DNA from: Larus michahellis | Taxonomy: Eukaryota > Chordata > Aves > Charadriiformes > Laridae | NCBI RefSeq assembly: GCF_964199755.1 | Contig: NC_133901.1 | Coordinates: 11,237,556-11,301,555, forward strand | Direction of reading: 5' to 3' | Length of the DNA: 64,000 bases | Translations under genes and position numbers: made by a program | In this document: piece by piece, positions 12,001-22,800 of the stretch | How positions within the stretch are numbered: the stretch's first letter is position 1 | How the letters are laid out: the number at the start of each line of letters is the position of its first letter | The notes under the pieces: model-generated | The model's database searches: none | The model's input: only the letters and a program-made list of their open reading frames with translations | Told to the model about the DNA's origin: nothing

Positions 12001-15000
12001 GAGGGAGGGGATTCTGCCCCTCTGCTCCGCTCTGGTGAGACCCCACCTGGAGAACTGTGTCCAGCTCTGGAGTCCTCAGCACAAGGAAGGACATGGAGCT
12101 GTCGGAGCGGGGCCAGCAGAGGGCCATGAAGATGATCAGGGGGCTGGAGCCCCTCTGCTGTGAGGACAGGCTGAGAGAGCTGGGGGGGTTCAGTCTGGAG
12201 AAGAGAAGGCTCCGGGGAGACCTTCCAGCCCCTTCCAGTCCCTAAAGGGGGCCTACAGGAGAGATGGGGAGGGACGCTATCAGGGAGTAGAGTGATAGGA
12301 CAAGGGGTAACGATTTTAAGCTGAAAGAGGGGAGATTTAGATGAGATCTGAGGAAGCAATTCTTTGCTGTGAGGGTGGTGAGCCCCTGGCCCAGGTTGCC
12401 CAGAGCAGCTGTGGCTGCCCCATCCCTGGAGGGGTTCAAGGCCAGGTTGGACAGGGCTTGGAGCAACCTGGTCTGGTGGGAGATGTCCCTTCCCAGGGCA
12501 GGGGGTGGCACTGGGTGGGCTTTAATGTCCCTTCCAACCCAAACCATTCTGTGATTCTATGACTTAGGACAATAAGGCTAAAATATATCAGATGATGGGG
12601 AAAAATCGAGTATTACTACAAACAACCTGCAGCATACTGTGTGGAGCCGGATCAGAGTGACAGGTTATTCGTCCCAGCTGAGTGCTGGCCCCACGCTGGC
12701 AGCCTGCAGAGCCTCCGCAGGCTCCTCCACACAGCGTCGCCTGGTGCTCTGGGAAGATGGAGTCGCTTTGGTTGTTACCAAAATCCCTAACAAAACTATC
12801 ACTCTCTAAACCAGGTTTGTAGTTTAGAAAGCCGGTGTTTATTTACGGCACCAGGTGCATGGGGGATCTCTCTTCCTATCATGCACACCCATAAGATTAT
12901 AATTTTAGTACTTCCTACTTATATTTGATTGGTTGGTAATTTACATACGATTACACCATCAAGTAATAGCTGCCATGTATGCTCAAGGGAAGGGTCTTCA
13001 CCTGGGCAAGGGTCTTCTTGACCTATGGGTGTGATTTTTAGTATTATAATGAAGGTAGTTCAGCTTAGGACACTAAGAAAATTTTCACTTTCCTGCAAAG
13101 TTCGCTAAACTTCTCAAAATGTGTAGGTTAGTACCATCCCCGAGGTCCTTATGCTCGATGTGCTTCCTCGAGAATGATACAACACTTGCCTCCCTTGATG
13201 AGGAGTTCTTTTCATTAGCTCAAGGATAGAATCTTCGCTATTTGTGAGAATACACATACAGGCCTCTCAACTCTAGTTGCTAATAACATTTCAGGGATGT
13301 GCTTTGGTAACATGGTGACATGCCATAGTAACGCATACAGACCCGGGACAAGTCTGGCGTAGTGTCCTGCCGCCAGTTCCTCCTCAGAAACAGAAGTGCT
13401 GGGCCAAGCGAGGCAGAGGGATCTCAACGGCCCTGGGGAAACCCCCCGGGCACCGCGCTGATGCCAGTGGCTGGCCCCGGGTGCACAGTTCTCAGGAGCG
13501 CAGCACGGAGAGCCTGGAATTGGCTTTGGTGGCAATCCAGCTGCATCTGTGCAGAGCTGCATCTGAGTGGGGCTCCTCAGAGCAGCTCGAGCTGCACACA
13601 GGTGGCTCTCAAGTAAGCTGGGCTGTGTGCGTACACCCAGGACACACAACCCACAGCCTTTATCAACAGCCCAGAGCTGAAAGAAGCTGCTGGCACTCAA
13701 CCGTCCTCACTAACTCGATCGCTCTAGTTTCAGACATGCTGCCTCTTTGGTGCAGATCTCCAAGGAAAACTGATGCCCCTGAAGCACGTCGGGAAATGCC
13801 GAAGTAACATGGTGCACATGAGCCACACGAGCTGTGCGTGGAGTTGGTAGAAATCCATATTTCTAGTGTGGGAAGCTAATCGTCGTTTGAAGTGGGAAGG
13901 AACGAACGTAGACCTGCTCTGAAGAGCAGGGCATACTGGGGCATGTGGGCATCACGGACGTTTCCATTTCGTTTCAGAGGGGATACCCATGCAGCACTGG
14001 CTGTGCTGAGAGGATGGATAGGCTACAGCCCCCACTGCCTGACGGGAAACCCAAGCCCACTTCTTGGGGCTGTAAGAGACCGTGCCTCCCTCCCCACCCC
14101 AAGTTTCATGATCTATCTTGAGAAAACCAGGGCCGAGAGGTGGTACAGAAAGGGGAAGTGGCTCGTTTAGGATCCTAAAGCAGGATAGGAATAAACGGAA
14201 CATCTGAAACTCCTGCCCTCAGTCCTGGTACTTTCTGGATCCTGAGACCACAACTCAATTTACACTTTCTGGGTGGGGGTAAATCATGATGCAATCTCGG
14301 CCTGAAAAGACATATTGATAAGAAGCAGGCTTCAGAGGAAAAGGTATTCCTTGGGCTGAGGTTCTCAGTTATACAAAACGTGGCGGCGCCACTGGACTGA
14401 AGGCACACGCGTTAGAGAGCGTGCCGACGGCCAGAGCAGCAGACTGGAGACTAGAATCTCCATCATCCCTGTAACTCCTTATATCCTTTTTCTCTCAGGG
14501 TTAGAATTACTTTGAAAAAAAAGCAGCGAGCGTCTTCATGGGACCGAACGGTACATAGCGCGGCTTACCTGGACAATTAGCTTATTTTCTTTATCGGGCA
14601 GAATTCGGTAGGTATAAACACAATTCCGGAACCTGGAACAGATCAGAGGAGATATGGTTAGACCATCTCCAGATGGGAGTAACACCATGGCGCCCCTCCC
14701 CATGAGAAAAAGTATGGGGAGATCCTGAGACACATACATGGCTTCATGCGCAAGGGTTTTAAACATTTCTTTTCATTTCTTTCCCCAGAGTCCGTGAACT
14801 AACACAAACCTAAAATGTTCCTGGTCACTACAACATGTTTGCAGATGTCACTGCAGAAAGCGATATCAGCATCGGCCTCAGAGTGAGTTATTCAACTCTT
14901 CTTCTGGCCAGAAAGAAAGAAAACACCAAATGGCTCTAGCTGTCAGTAGAGTGGGTGTCTCAGGAAGGAATGAAAAAGCAGAAATCCAAAAGACACAGGG

Positions 15001-18000
15001 CCAAAATCAGCAATGAATGAGTAAATTGAAGGGCTAGTATGTGCACTGGCTTGTAGTGGAAAGAAAACAAATAATGGATTCCAGCTAAATCACAGTAAGA
15101 CAGCTGATTGCTAGGCACATTTTCACGCACAAAACCTAAACCACAGCCTAAATGAAAACCCCATCGTGCCATCCTGGTGCGGGTGCACACTGTACTTGTG
15201 CATCTGTAAATCAGCCATAATGAACATTGTGTCCCAGCTAAATTCAACGAGATTCAATTCTTATTTAAAGGGGGGATGGAGGAGTCTTTTGCCCAGCGGA
15301 GGGCCACGTTAACGCACGAGAGAGAGTCCAGGGCAAGCCTGTAAGGGGGTAAGCATGACCTTCCTCAGCAGCTGCTGAGCTTTGTGGAGCTTGCCCTAAA
15401 AAAATAAATATATTTTTACCTTTCTCCCGAGTGAACGACAGACTGATCAAATCTTTGAAGTCACCTGCAAAGCGCTCTGTTAAAACATACCCCATGGCTT
15501 TACGCCAGCAAATGATGCTGGCTTCAACCCCGTCCTCTCAAAGGAAAAACATGGAATCCACTCTCAGAGCTTCCTTGGCCGCAACAGCAACACCACGTTA
15601 CCTGTGGAACTGTCACGACATGTGGGCTGAGGTCAGGTCAGCCCCCCAGCTAGGGAGATCAGGCAGATCACTAAAACATCCTCATCTCTCTTACAATTCT
15701 GTTGTGAGTCTGTTCATCACAGGCCTTCCAGAATCACTCCATGCAGGAGAGAGCGCGCCAGGATTTTAGGCAGCCTTATAACAAGGTGTCACAAAGAGCA
15801 ATTGGAAATGAAAAAGAAACTATGCGTTAATCATAGCTGAGGTTTTTTCCCGGGTGTTTGGAGGATTTTGTCATGTAACCACATGAACCTGTACCTTTTG
15901 ATCACATTAACGCCAACGACACAGAAGAATGAGAACTGCTCCCAGAGCTCAACACGGCGTCACTAAGCGATGGAAGACCATTTCAAATGCACCTATTCCT
16001 TCACACATCTGAGGATCTGGTACGGAGCTGGAAGTCACAGACCCGATCCCCAGCTGCTCTGGATTGCCAAAACACTGCTAATTTTACCAAGCCCGGGGCA
16101 GTAACGCCAGATGAGGATATGCCCCCAGAAAGGGTACGGGTTTTGTTTTTATCTGTCAATGCAGTTCTCTTACACCATTTCCTCCTGCCGATATGCAAAC
16201 GGAGCTAAGCAGAACTGCTCATGCAGCTGATGAGAGAAAATTTGTGTGTGTGGAGATTATGAAACTGATAAACAAACAAGCTCAATGGCTCCTGCATCAC
16301 AAGAGGACCCTCCTCGTTACCTTCACAGAAAGCACCCCATCACCCAGGCCTTAGGAAGCTGCTGTCATAACACTTGTACAGAGGTTTAGGCTGGGGACAG
16401 GTAAGACCAGTGGAAGAGCGAGGAAGGAAGGGCTGCTGGGTGAGACTGGCACAGGGAGGAGCACTTCCTGGGATCAAAAGCAAGAATCCTCGTTAGCTGT
16501 CCCCTAATTTAGCACATGGGGATGGAGAAGACTGCGACGCTTCCTCCATTTCTACCCTTAGGCTTTCTCTCCTCAGCATCCTGACTGTCAGGTTATGTGG
16601 TCCCAATTACTGTCGCGTCCCAGGTCCTCCCTAAAAACTGGGCTGAGCTCAGAGTTGCTCAACCACCGTTCAGGCTGTCTGGGGAGAGCTGGGGGTGGGA
16701 GAGCATGTGTGTGGAACATAACGTCAGCCTCAGCTTAAAGATGTCTCCAAGTACTGTCACCTCTGTCCTCTCAGCCAACCAGAGGAGGAAAGGGGACAAG
16801 GCTTGTGTTTTCTCTCTCCTCTCCTGCCGTGCGTGTTTATATGCACTGGTGGGGCTGGAAATGGCACCTGGCAGGCAGTGTCCTCCGAGAGGCATCCCGA
16901 AGCTGCAGCTAGCCTCTGAGGGCCATCTCTGGGAGCGTTGTCAATCCTGCAGCCATCCACACACAAACCACCAACAGAAGGTCCCCTGGAGGAACCATAG
17001 CAGTTCAGGTGCAGCACGCTGTGAATGCCCAGCAGGCGCTTTTTGGTTTCAGGATGCAGGCGTTCCCCTCCAGGTAAGTTAAGGAGCCCGTTTCTTGTTA
17101 GTAAACTGGCAGATCCAGGCACAGAGAGAGGAGGAGGAAAACGGCTTTGCTTCTTGCCTTTTATGGGGCAGTGTGACCAGTGGAGCAGAGGACAGCCGCG
17201 CAAGGGGAGGAGCGTTCCCTCCGCCCGCGCTGACTGCTGCGGCTCTGGGCTCAGTGAAACGCCGCTGCCCGAAGTCTCAGAAAAGGAGGGGAGACACTCT
17301 ACAAGGCCCTGCAAATACGCCTCCTTTACTTGCCTGTATTTATCCAAACCCTATTTCCCTAAAGCAGCACTTCAAGAAAATCACTATTTCACTCTATGAT
17401 ATAATTAAGTGCTTTTGCTGGATTTTGACTGATCTGCCCAATAAATATTAGAGCTTTGTAGAATATGACACTTCTTTTTCAGAGCAAATTTCATGTTTTT
17501 TTTGTTTTCCTTATCTATACATAGTTGACACTTTCTCACTTTCAACATAATTCTCTTTTTGTGAAAGCCTTTTGCAGCCAGGCTTTCAATTCCCCTGTCT
17601 CTCTCTCTCTCTCTCTCTCCTCCTTTGTCTCCAGCCTCTCTGTTTTTTAAACAGAAGTCACTGAAGAGCTCAAACTTCAAACACCTTCTAGTCAATAACG
17701 CAGCTGAAACCGATACATCTCCGAGGAAGTTTTCAGCTTCGGCAGAGCTGCCCATTTTGTCAAGATGATATTCAGAGGGAAAGACTTATTCACCGCCTTA
17801 ACCCTTTCTCTTTACTAACTAACAGAAAGCTTCTAAGGTACTTTGACTGAAGTCTGTGGGACATTTCTCAGCATGTAATTAATGTCAGCCCTTCAAACCA
17901 TGGCTCCGGCTGCTCTTGGCTGACAAGGCTGGGTGCTCCCCATCCCTTTAATCAAGCCATTCACGTTAGCCACCTCAGAATGGATTTAAGAACATAACCT

Positions 18001-19701
18001 TTGGCTCCCGGCTCAGAAAATCCTGGTCATGATATTGTTTCTATTTCCTGATCCCATGTCTCTCAAGTCACAAAAGGCTTTCAAAGTTGGCTGCGTAAAC
18101 ATTTACAATGGAAAAGCTTATGCAAATACCTGTTAGTAGACATTTTTACAGCACCTTCCCTTTCTGCGATCCCTGACATCGCTCTGTACAAATATTTTGT
18201 GTACATACTGGTTACAAGGCACATCAAAGGGGTCTAGAACTAAAAACACTCAATGGAAGCAACAGTCTACTCTAGTAAAATGTTCCCCAACTTGCAACTT
18301 GGCCCCTCAGCCCCATGGTGCTACATGATCGCCCTCCTTCCTCCTGCTTGTCCTGGCTATCCGTCTGCAGCTGCCCTTCCTTCTCTGCCCCCTCCGGATG
18401 GACAAAACCCTTCCCCGTGTTATTACAAACATCCTAACAGGCGGGCAGAGAGGCTCTCTGGGCTTCATGAGCACCCCCATCGCCCCGCCAGCCATCTCTG
18501 AGGGCCCAACACCCACGCGCCCAGCGCCGGCGCCAGCCCCGCGCTCCTCTGCGGACGAACCCCTGCAGCAGACTCTGCCGTCACCAGCGGCCTGACCTCA
18601 GAGATGAGCTGTTAGACCAGAGCTACCAACAGCAGCGGCACCACCTTCACCACGGCAAGAAGTACACTTTCAGAAACAAACTGCACCCCGAAACTTGCTT
18701 GTAATTTCACGGGGGTAAGGATTAAACAAGATTTATTAAGGTCCTTCACGACGGCAGCAAAGAGGAATCCGAGAGGCAGAACAGGGTCCCGCAGAGGCTC
18801 TCTTGATCTCTCCTAAGCAGAGCAACTCTCTTATCTCTCCATAATGCAAAGTCAAAAGCCTCAGGCTTCACCTACTGACTTCACCCTCCTCTCGCTCCTG
18901 CCCCCCCAGGAGTAATGCCTACAGACCCCAGGCAGAAGGCCTCCTCTCTGGTCCCCAGCCTGGAACAGGGGGGTCAGGGCTGCCAGCACTTCTTCCCTCT
19001 CCCTATTTTCCGCATGAAAAATTTACCCCGTGAGCCACATTAACGACGCCAGCAGAATCACCGCTGTGCCCGGCGTATCGTGCACGGCTCCAGGAACTGT
19101 TTCAAGCCTTTTGCCAAATAGGACACGGCATCATACAAGCAGGTGGGTCAATCGCACGCTGGACCAGAGCAAGACAAGTGCCTGGGGGGTCACCAAGCTC
19201 AGTACTCGAGTTGTTAAGTGTAAATACCTGCCCCAAGTTGTTAACCGGCTCCAAGAGGCCAGGAGGTTGCATTTCCTCAGAGCGCACCTGCAGTACCGTT
19301 GATTATTCTCTCCTTTTGAACGAGGGGCAGGAGCAGCGTGAGCAGCACAGAAAAGACCGTGGTTCTGTTGAGCCTGGCCCTGCTCCCAGCCCGTCCCTGC
19401 CCCGCGGCCCAGCCAGGGACACCAGCTGCGCTGGGAGGTGGGCTGCTCCTCCCCAGCGGGTCCAGCCGCCGTTTGCCTCTGGGCTGGCCAGGATGCAGGG
19501 GGCAATACCCCACATGAGCGGGGACAGGAGTGTCCGCGTGAAGCGCGAGGTGGAAAGCTGTACTTACAGCACGCAGAGTGCATACGCCGAAGCGATTGAC
19601 TCACTGGCCCGCACAAGGAAGCTGCCATCCTTGCCTACTTTGGAGAGGAGGTCTTCGGCTCTGGAGCGGGTGATGTTGCCGTGGTACCAGCACTGATCCA
19701 T
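1..19701 (-). CDS. INPP5D: INPP5D (SHIP1), 5' part only: two coding exons, runs off the left edge
   Basis: SHIP1 is the blood-cell inositol-5-phosphatase that turns PI(3,4,5)P3 into PI(3,4)P2 after its SH2 domain docks on phosphotyrosine in inhibitory receptors. The coding exons seen are 19701-19568 and 14632-14569 (minus strand), joined in phase 2 through the codon CT|G (L45). They encode residues 1-66, which make up most of the N-terminal SH2 domain: WYHGNITR at 5-12, the FLVRAS core with phosphotyrosine-binding Arg31, then [11 protein letters not shown] at 46-56. This matches the start of mammalian SHIP1 closely. SHIP2 (INPPL1) was considered, but synteny with NEU2 and NGEF favours INPP5D. 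I looked for exon 3 (the RFF/EFYKKENMG region) in 1-14500 by eye and did not find it, so the remaining exons are taken to lie further left. Confidence 0.9.
841..927. repeat. 36-bp minisatellite, about 2.4 copies
   Basis: Copies start at 841, 877 and 913. The first two are identical and the third covers the first 15 bases only. The unit begins CGCTCACTAGCGGGC and is GC-rich with several CpGs. Confidence 0.9.
2224..2724 (-). mobile_element. CR1 LINE 3' fragment, reverse orientation
   Basis: The plus strand begins with the octamer end ATAGAATCATAGAATC and then shows the reverse complement of the conserved CR1 3' UTR and ORF2 tail (for example the GGGCAGCCTGTTCCA segment near 2384). It is 5' truncated at about 2724, as most CR1 copies are. 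The open frames across it are fossil CR1, not host genes. Confidence 0.93.
4686..4974 (+). mobile_element. CR1 LINE 3' fragment
   Basis: This is a sense-orientation CR1 tail starting AAGGAACAGGCGATAGGACA. It continues through the GGCTGCCCAGGGAAATGG segment and ends with GGTCCCTCCCAACC and a worn octamer (CCATCGTTCTGTG). It is 5' truncated and diverged. Confidence 0.93.
5667..5703 (+). repeat. A-rich run
   Basis: A near-continuous A tract broken by two G bases. No retrogene body was seen upstream. Confidence 0.9.
6563..6657 (+). repeat. 95-bp perfect direct repeat, copy 1
   Basis: This copy is identical over 95 bases to 6845-6939. It begins GGGGCCGGTGGAGCC and ends GGCTGAGCCAAAG. The copies are 282 bp apart start to start. 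I recognised no transposon family. Confidence 0.95.
6845..6939 (+). repeat. 95-bp perfect direct repeat, copy 2
   Basis: This is the second identical copy of 6563-6657. The 187-bp spacer between them is unrelated and A-rich in its middle, so this is a spaced duplication rather than a tandem array. Confidence 0.95.
7243..7343. promoter_or_regulatory. Paired palindromic GATA motifs in INPP5D intron
   Basis: GTTATCTGAT (7243-7252) and its exact inverse ATCAGATAAC (7334-7343) each contain the double GATA core ATCWGATA. They sit inside a segment with an 11-bp inverted repeat (7198-7208 against 7281-7291) and a near-repeat of AAGTGACTGAT (7211 and 7295). Binding by GATA factors is an inference from motif only. 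Confidence 0.3.
8354..8372 (+). repeat. Poly-A tract
   Basis: Eighteen or so A bases. No associated element was recognised. Confidence 0.85.
11013..11266 (+). mobile_element. CR1 LINE 3' fragment with internal 20-bp duplication
   Basis: A sense CR1 tail with the GGCTGCCCAGGGAGGTGGTGG segment and an intact octamer end (ATGATTCTATGATTCT). Near its 5' end a 20-base unit, TAGGTTTAGGCTGGACATTA, is present twice (11017-11036 and 11039-11058). Confidence 0.93.
11538..12562 (+). mobile_element. CR1 LINE fragment including the 3' part of the reverse transcriptase ORF
   Basis: About 1 kb of CR1 in sense orientation. It includes degenerate reverse transcriptase: a GVPQG...LGPVLFNIF block from about 11584, then LADDTK near 11674 in place of the usual F/Y-ADD. 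A frameshift near 11720 moves the reading frame to the 11681-12163 frame. The C-terminal ORF2 region, 3' UTR and the octamer end CCATTCTGTGATTCTATGA follow. Several frame breaks show it is dead. Confidence 0.93.
11557..12163 (+). pseudogene. Fossil CR1 ORF2 reverse transcriptase remnant
   Basis: Two overlapping frames (11557-11868 and 11681-12163) together follow the CR1 ORF2 C-terminal half. The frame switch, a missing N-terminal half and an altered catalytic motif (LADD) indicate a non-functional relic inside the CR1 fragment. Confidence 0.85.
12773..13184 (-). mobile_element. Solo LTR of an endogenous retrovirus (ERVL-like, about 412 bp)
   Basis: Read on the minus strand the element runs TGTTGTATCA...TTTGGTAACA, the TG...CA ends with short inverted TGTT/AACA termini. 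It has a TATA-like box (CAAATATAAGTAGG, about 12928-12915) and an AATAAA signal (12843-12838), spaced and ordered as in an LTR (U3, R, U5). No gag, pol or env lies beside it, so it is a solo LTR. Flanking target duplications were not evident. The family name is from general resemblance only. Confidence 0.7.
14569..14632 (-). CDS. INPP5D: INPP5D coding exon 2 (residues 45-66)
   Basis: This 64-nt exon starts after TGTTCCAG at 14632 and ends CAG|GTAAGCC, with the intron starting at 14568. Its first base completes L45 with exon 1. It then reads [11 protein letters not shown] and on to KLIVQ, ending in phase 0. [10 protein letters not shown] is essentially identical to mammalian SHIP1. Confidence 0.93.
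14633..19567 (-). other. INPP5D intron 1
   Basis: This is a 4.9-kb intron. It contains a (CT)n run at 17599-17619 and a small GC- and CpG-rich patch around 18470-18570. No coding exon, RNA gene or recognisable transposon was seen. Confidence 0.8.
17599..17619. repeat. (CT)n microsatellite in INPP5D intron 1
   Basis: About ten uninterrupted CT units lie inside a pyrimidine-rich stretch. Confidence 0.9.
19568..19701 (-). CDS. INPP5D: INPP5D coding exon 1 (residues 1-44 plus two bases)
   Basis: ATG at 19701 reads [12 protein letters not shown] and runs to a consensus donor, GCT|GTAAGTA, with the intron starting at 19567. The length is 134 nt, leaving two bases of a split codon. Arg31 in FLVRAS is the invariant SH2 arginine. 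The window's longer ATG-started frames here miss this exon because they lie in other frames. Confidence 0.93.
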
Positions 19702-19794
19702 CGCTGGAGCTGGAGGAAACCCGAATGCCAACACAGGAGCTGCCAGAGCTGCCTGTGTGTCTGTGTGTAACGATCAGGCAGCTTCAGCTCACCA

Positions 19795-19852
19795 GCTTCC
19801 TGTTTCAATAGTACAGAGAGGGAAAGGAAACTCAGCCGCGGACAACTTCCTC
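19795..19852 (-). promoter_or_regulatory. Candidate INPP5D promoter ETS/PU.1 sites
   Basis: About 95-150 bp upstream of the INPP5D start codon the minus strand carries GAGGAAGT (19852-19845), a full PU.1-type core, and ACAGGAAGC (19803-19795), a second ETS core. The region has no clear TATA box. TATA-less promoters with PU.1/ETS sites are common for myeloid and lymphoid genes, where SHIP1 is expressed. Function is inferred from motif and position only. Confidence 0.4.
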
Positions 19853-19856
19853 AACC

Positions 19857-22800
19857 CAAACAGCTCAGAGAGTGAGCGTGACATGTTCCTGCACCCCCGC
19901 TCTCCCTCGTTGTGCTGCAGCCCAGGCGACTAGCCAGCCCGTGGTCCCTGCCCCTCCCTCCCCCTTCATCTATCGAAGAGTCCCAGCCGGGGACCCCTTC
20001 TGCTCCCCCACCGATTCAGTCCCCCAGGCGCTGGTGGCCTGCCATCCCGTTTACGGTCCCTTGCCAGACCCTCTGAGTTTCCATCTTTTTCCTGTCTGTC
20101 TGTCTGTCCTACCCACTACAGGTCTCCACGGGGAATAAATAATCCCAGGCTAATCAGGAACACACTGTGCATTAGGATACTTAGCACTGCCTGCCCCGTT
20201 TCTGCCTCGTCTACTCCTCACATCCAGCTAGGGGTGAGAACGAGACTTTAAAGGAAAAAAAAATATTAATTACCCTTGCATGTTTCCATGCACAGAAGCA
20301 GACTCAGAGGCTGATTCTCTCTGGGGATTTGTGACCAAAGCTCCCTGTCAGCTACCGTGATACGGATTCAAAGACCTTTCCTCCTCTAAATCCCCAAAGG
20401 TGGGATGGAGCAAAGCCATTTCTGGCAACCTGCGTCAGAGGGGGGAGAACTGGAGCTCTCACTTCCCTTTTCTTTGTCTGTGCATCTGCCCCTCGTCTGT
20501 GCCGCGTGGCATGCTCCATGCCGCATCTCCAAGGCAGAGCAACGCGGGGCACGTTTGCAGCAAGCGAGGACATTGCAGGGGCACTGCCTGCATGGCCAAT
20601 TTGGTTGCCTGGCCCGTACCTCCAACCGCTCTTGTCTTTGGAAGCAGCGCTTCTGCACACCCATGCTATAACTAAGAGCATCAGCGGAGCTGGGACTCTG
20701 CCTGGGGCTCAGAGCGCGGATGGAGAGTCCCCAGGAAAGGCACAGACACTGCCAGCCCTGTGCAACCCTCACCTCCCAGAGCCAGGAGAAGTGCTGGAAC
20801 CACGGCACCTGGATGGCGTACGGAGCGCTGCCCCTCTACACAGCACAGGCAGCAAGGCAGGAGAGAGCAGCCTATCATCGGGCTGGGGGAGACAAGAATT
20901 TGTGGGTACGGAGGGAGAGGGAAGCAGCACAGCCCAGCATTCATCCGTGCCTGCCTGCCCAGCGCTCCCAGTTGTCCAGACACCTGCTCGGCAGTGACCA
21001 GTTCCATCTCCGCTGTTGCGGGCACCAGCAATTCAAAATCATGCAGCCAGCACAGGACCCTGCTGAACGGGCAGGACTGCTGTGTGCAGGGCTTCCCGCC
21101 CACGCCGAGCAAGCGCTGCCTCCAGACCAAAATTAGCTCAGCTAGACCTGCCCTTCAGCTTCACCCAGACCCACCTGGGGCTTTAGGAGCCAAAGTCCCA
21201 TGGATTCAGGCGCCTAAATGGAGTTAGGCGCTGAATGCCACGACGTGGCTCTGCATGGACAGTAGCTGTAAGCTCTTGTAAGCTACAGAGTGGTGACAAA
21301 GCCTGTTCTCCCCGCTGAGAAGGGTATCTGCATATGGCAAAGGGACTGTGCAGCTCCTTTGACAGTCCTGCCTGGCCAGTGTGCTGCTGGCCTCATCTAT
21401 ACCAGCTCCTTGGGATTCATGATACTTACAGTAGCTCGTCTGGAGCACAGCTGCGGCAGCAAGAAGAGCTCTGAATGACAAACCACTGCTTGACCTCAGC
21501 GTGCCCTGGATGCAACGGATCCGCACGGGGATGCAGAGTGGACAGAGCTGCTGCACGACATGAGTGCTGGTGGAATGAAACGGTGTTTGGAGAACTTCTC
21601 CTGATCTACTGCCAGTTAACGCAAGGCAACAGGGAGGTACGAGCCCGGGTCAGACATCTGAAAGACTGATTAGCTGAATTAACACTAAACTCCTATCTAT
21701 CCCACCGCCAGCTTCAGTTTTTAACAAGCTGATGCAATTTCCTTCAAACGTGAATCCCCTGTTCATCCACACGCAACCCCTTGACTTGGAGGCACAAGCA
21801 AGAGGATGAGATCCAAACACATCCAACAATTGCTGCAATAAGATGTACAGGCCGGTTTCTGTATTTCTTGGTTCTAAAAGAAAGCACAGTGCAGCTCTGG
21901 CTGCTCAAAAGGCGAATCCCAATCCCCTAAAATAAACAGCTCTGTGATCCCGAATGGCTCATTCACAACGCTGCCTGAAGAGGAAATGGCGTCGGTTTTA
22001 CTTCTCGTGGCACCCGGCATGTGAACTCTGCAGCGCTGGAGAGAGACCGACCCCTGCGTGGTCAGCACACAAAGCGTGCGCGTCTCCTGAAATACCTGAT
22101 TCCCAAAGGACAGCACTAACTTCTTCTGTCCCCCACAGAGACAAGAGGCCGTTCTGCAGCAGATACTTACACCATTCATTTCTTTCCACTCGTGCCTATG
22201 TCAGAGAAAATCCGAGGAAGAAGAGATGAGAGAAGTTATCTAGAGGGGAGCTGGGGTGTTTGCCGTAGAGGGGGAGCGTAGCAATCAGCCTGCACCAGTT
22301 ACATGCCAGGCAATACTACAGATGTCGCCAGCACAGCCCTAAGGTTTCCACAAGGAATAGGACATGCTTCGAATAGTCTACACTGTCATCTTACCACGGG
22401 ACGAAGCACCGTGTAAGAGCTACCCTCGTAAAACAGAAGAATAACAGGTACACCTGTCAGACAAATCCAACCCAGACTCAACACAAGCTTTTAGATGATT
22501 GCAGCAGCAGCACTATTTCATTTAAACTTACTTGGGAGAATGAGGACGCAGACAAAGAACTGGGACACATTTTGATGTTGGATAGTAAAAAATTGCAGCC
22601 CTGGCAGTCTGCGGACAAAGCAAACATCCTTTTTTCCCCCACGTTAGGGTATTAATTCAAGCTGTCTCTCAGACGTTGTAATGAACACTGTATCTAAACT
22701 GGGTTTGCTACAGATGTCCAGGTAGTGTTGCACCAGCTGGCTGTGAAATCACCCGCCTGCCCAGAACCAGTGGATAAATGCTGTCTGCAGCATCGTTCAG

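Larger units (their letters stand above)
1..14568 (-). other. INPP5D intron 2 (partial) or more distal intron sequence
   Basis: Downstream of exon 2 on the minus strand no further SHIP1 exon could be recognised. The stretch holds four CR1 fragments, a solo LTR, a 36-bp minisatellite, a 95-bp direct repeat and several A-rich runs, each listed separately. The intervals 1-840, 930-2220, 2730-4680, 4980-6560, 6940-11010 and 13190-14560 otherwise show no gene. Confidence 0.7.

Noticed and set aside
11976..12359. Antisense frames across the CR1 reverse transcriptase relic
   Set aside because: Shadow frames of the LINE, with no independent evidence.
1..14568. Search for INPP5D exon 3 and later exons (RFF, EFYKKENMG, VTHLQYP)
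   Set aside because: No matching minus-strand segment was seen by eye; a splice-aware protein alignment would settle it.
18470..18600. Small CpG-rich patch in INPP5D intron 1 as an alternative promoter
   Set aside because: Only about 100 bp, no start-like exon or donor recognised beside it.
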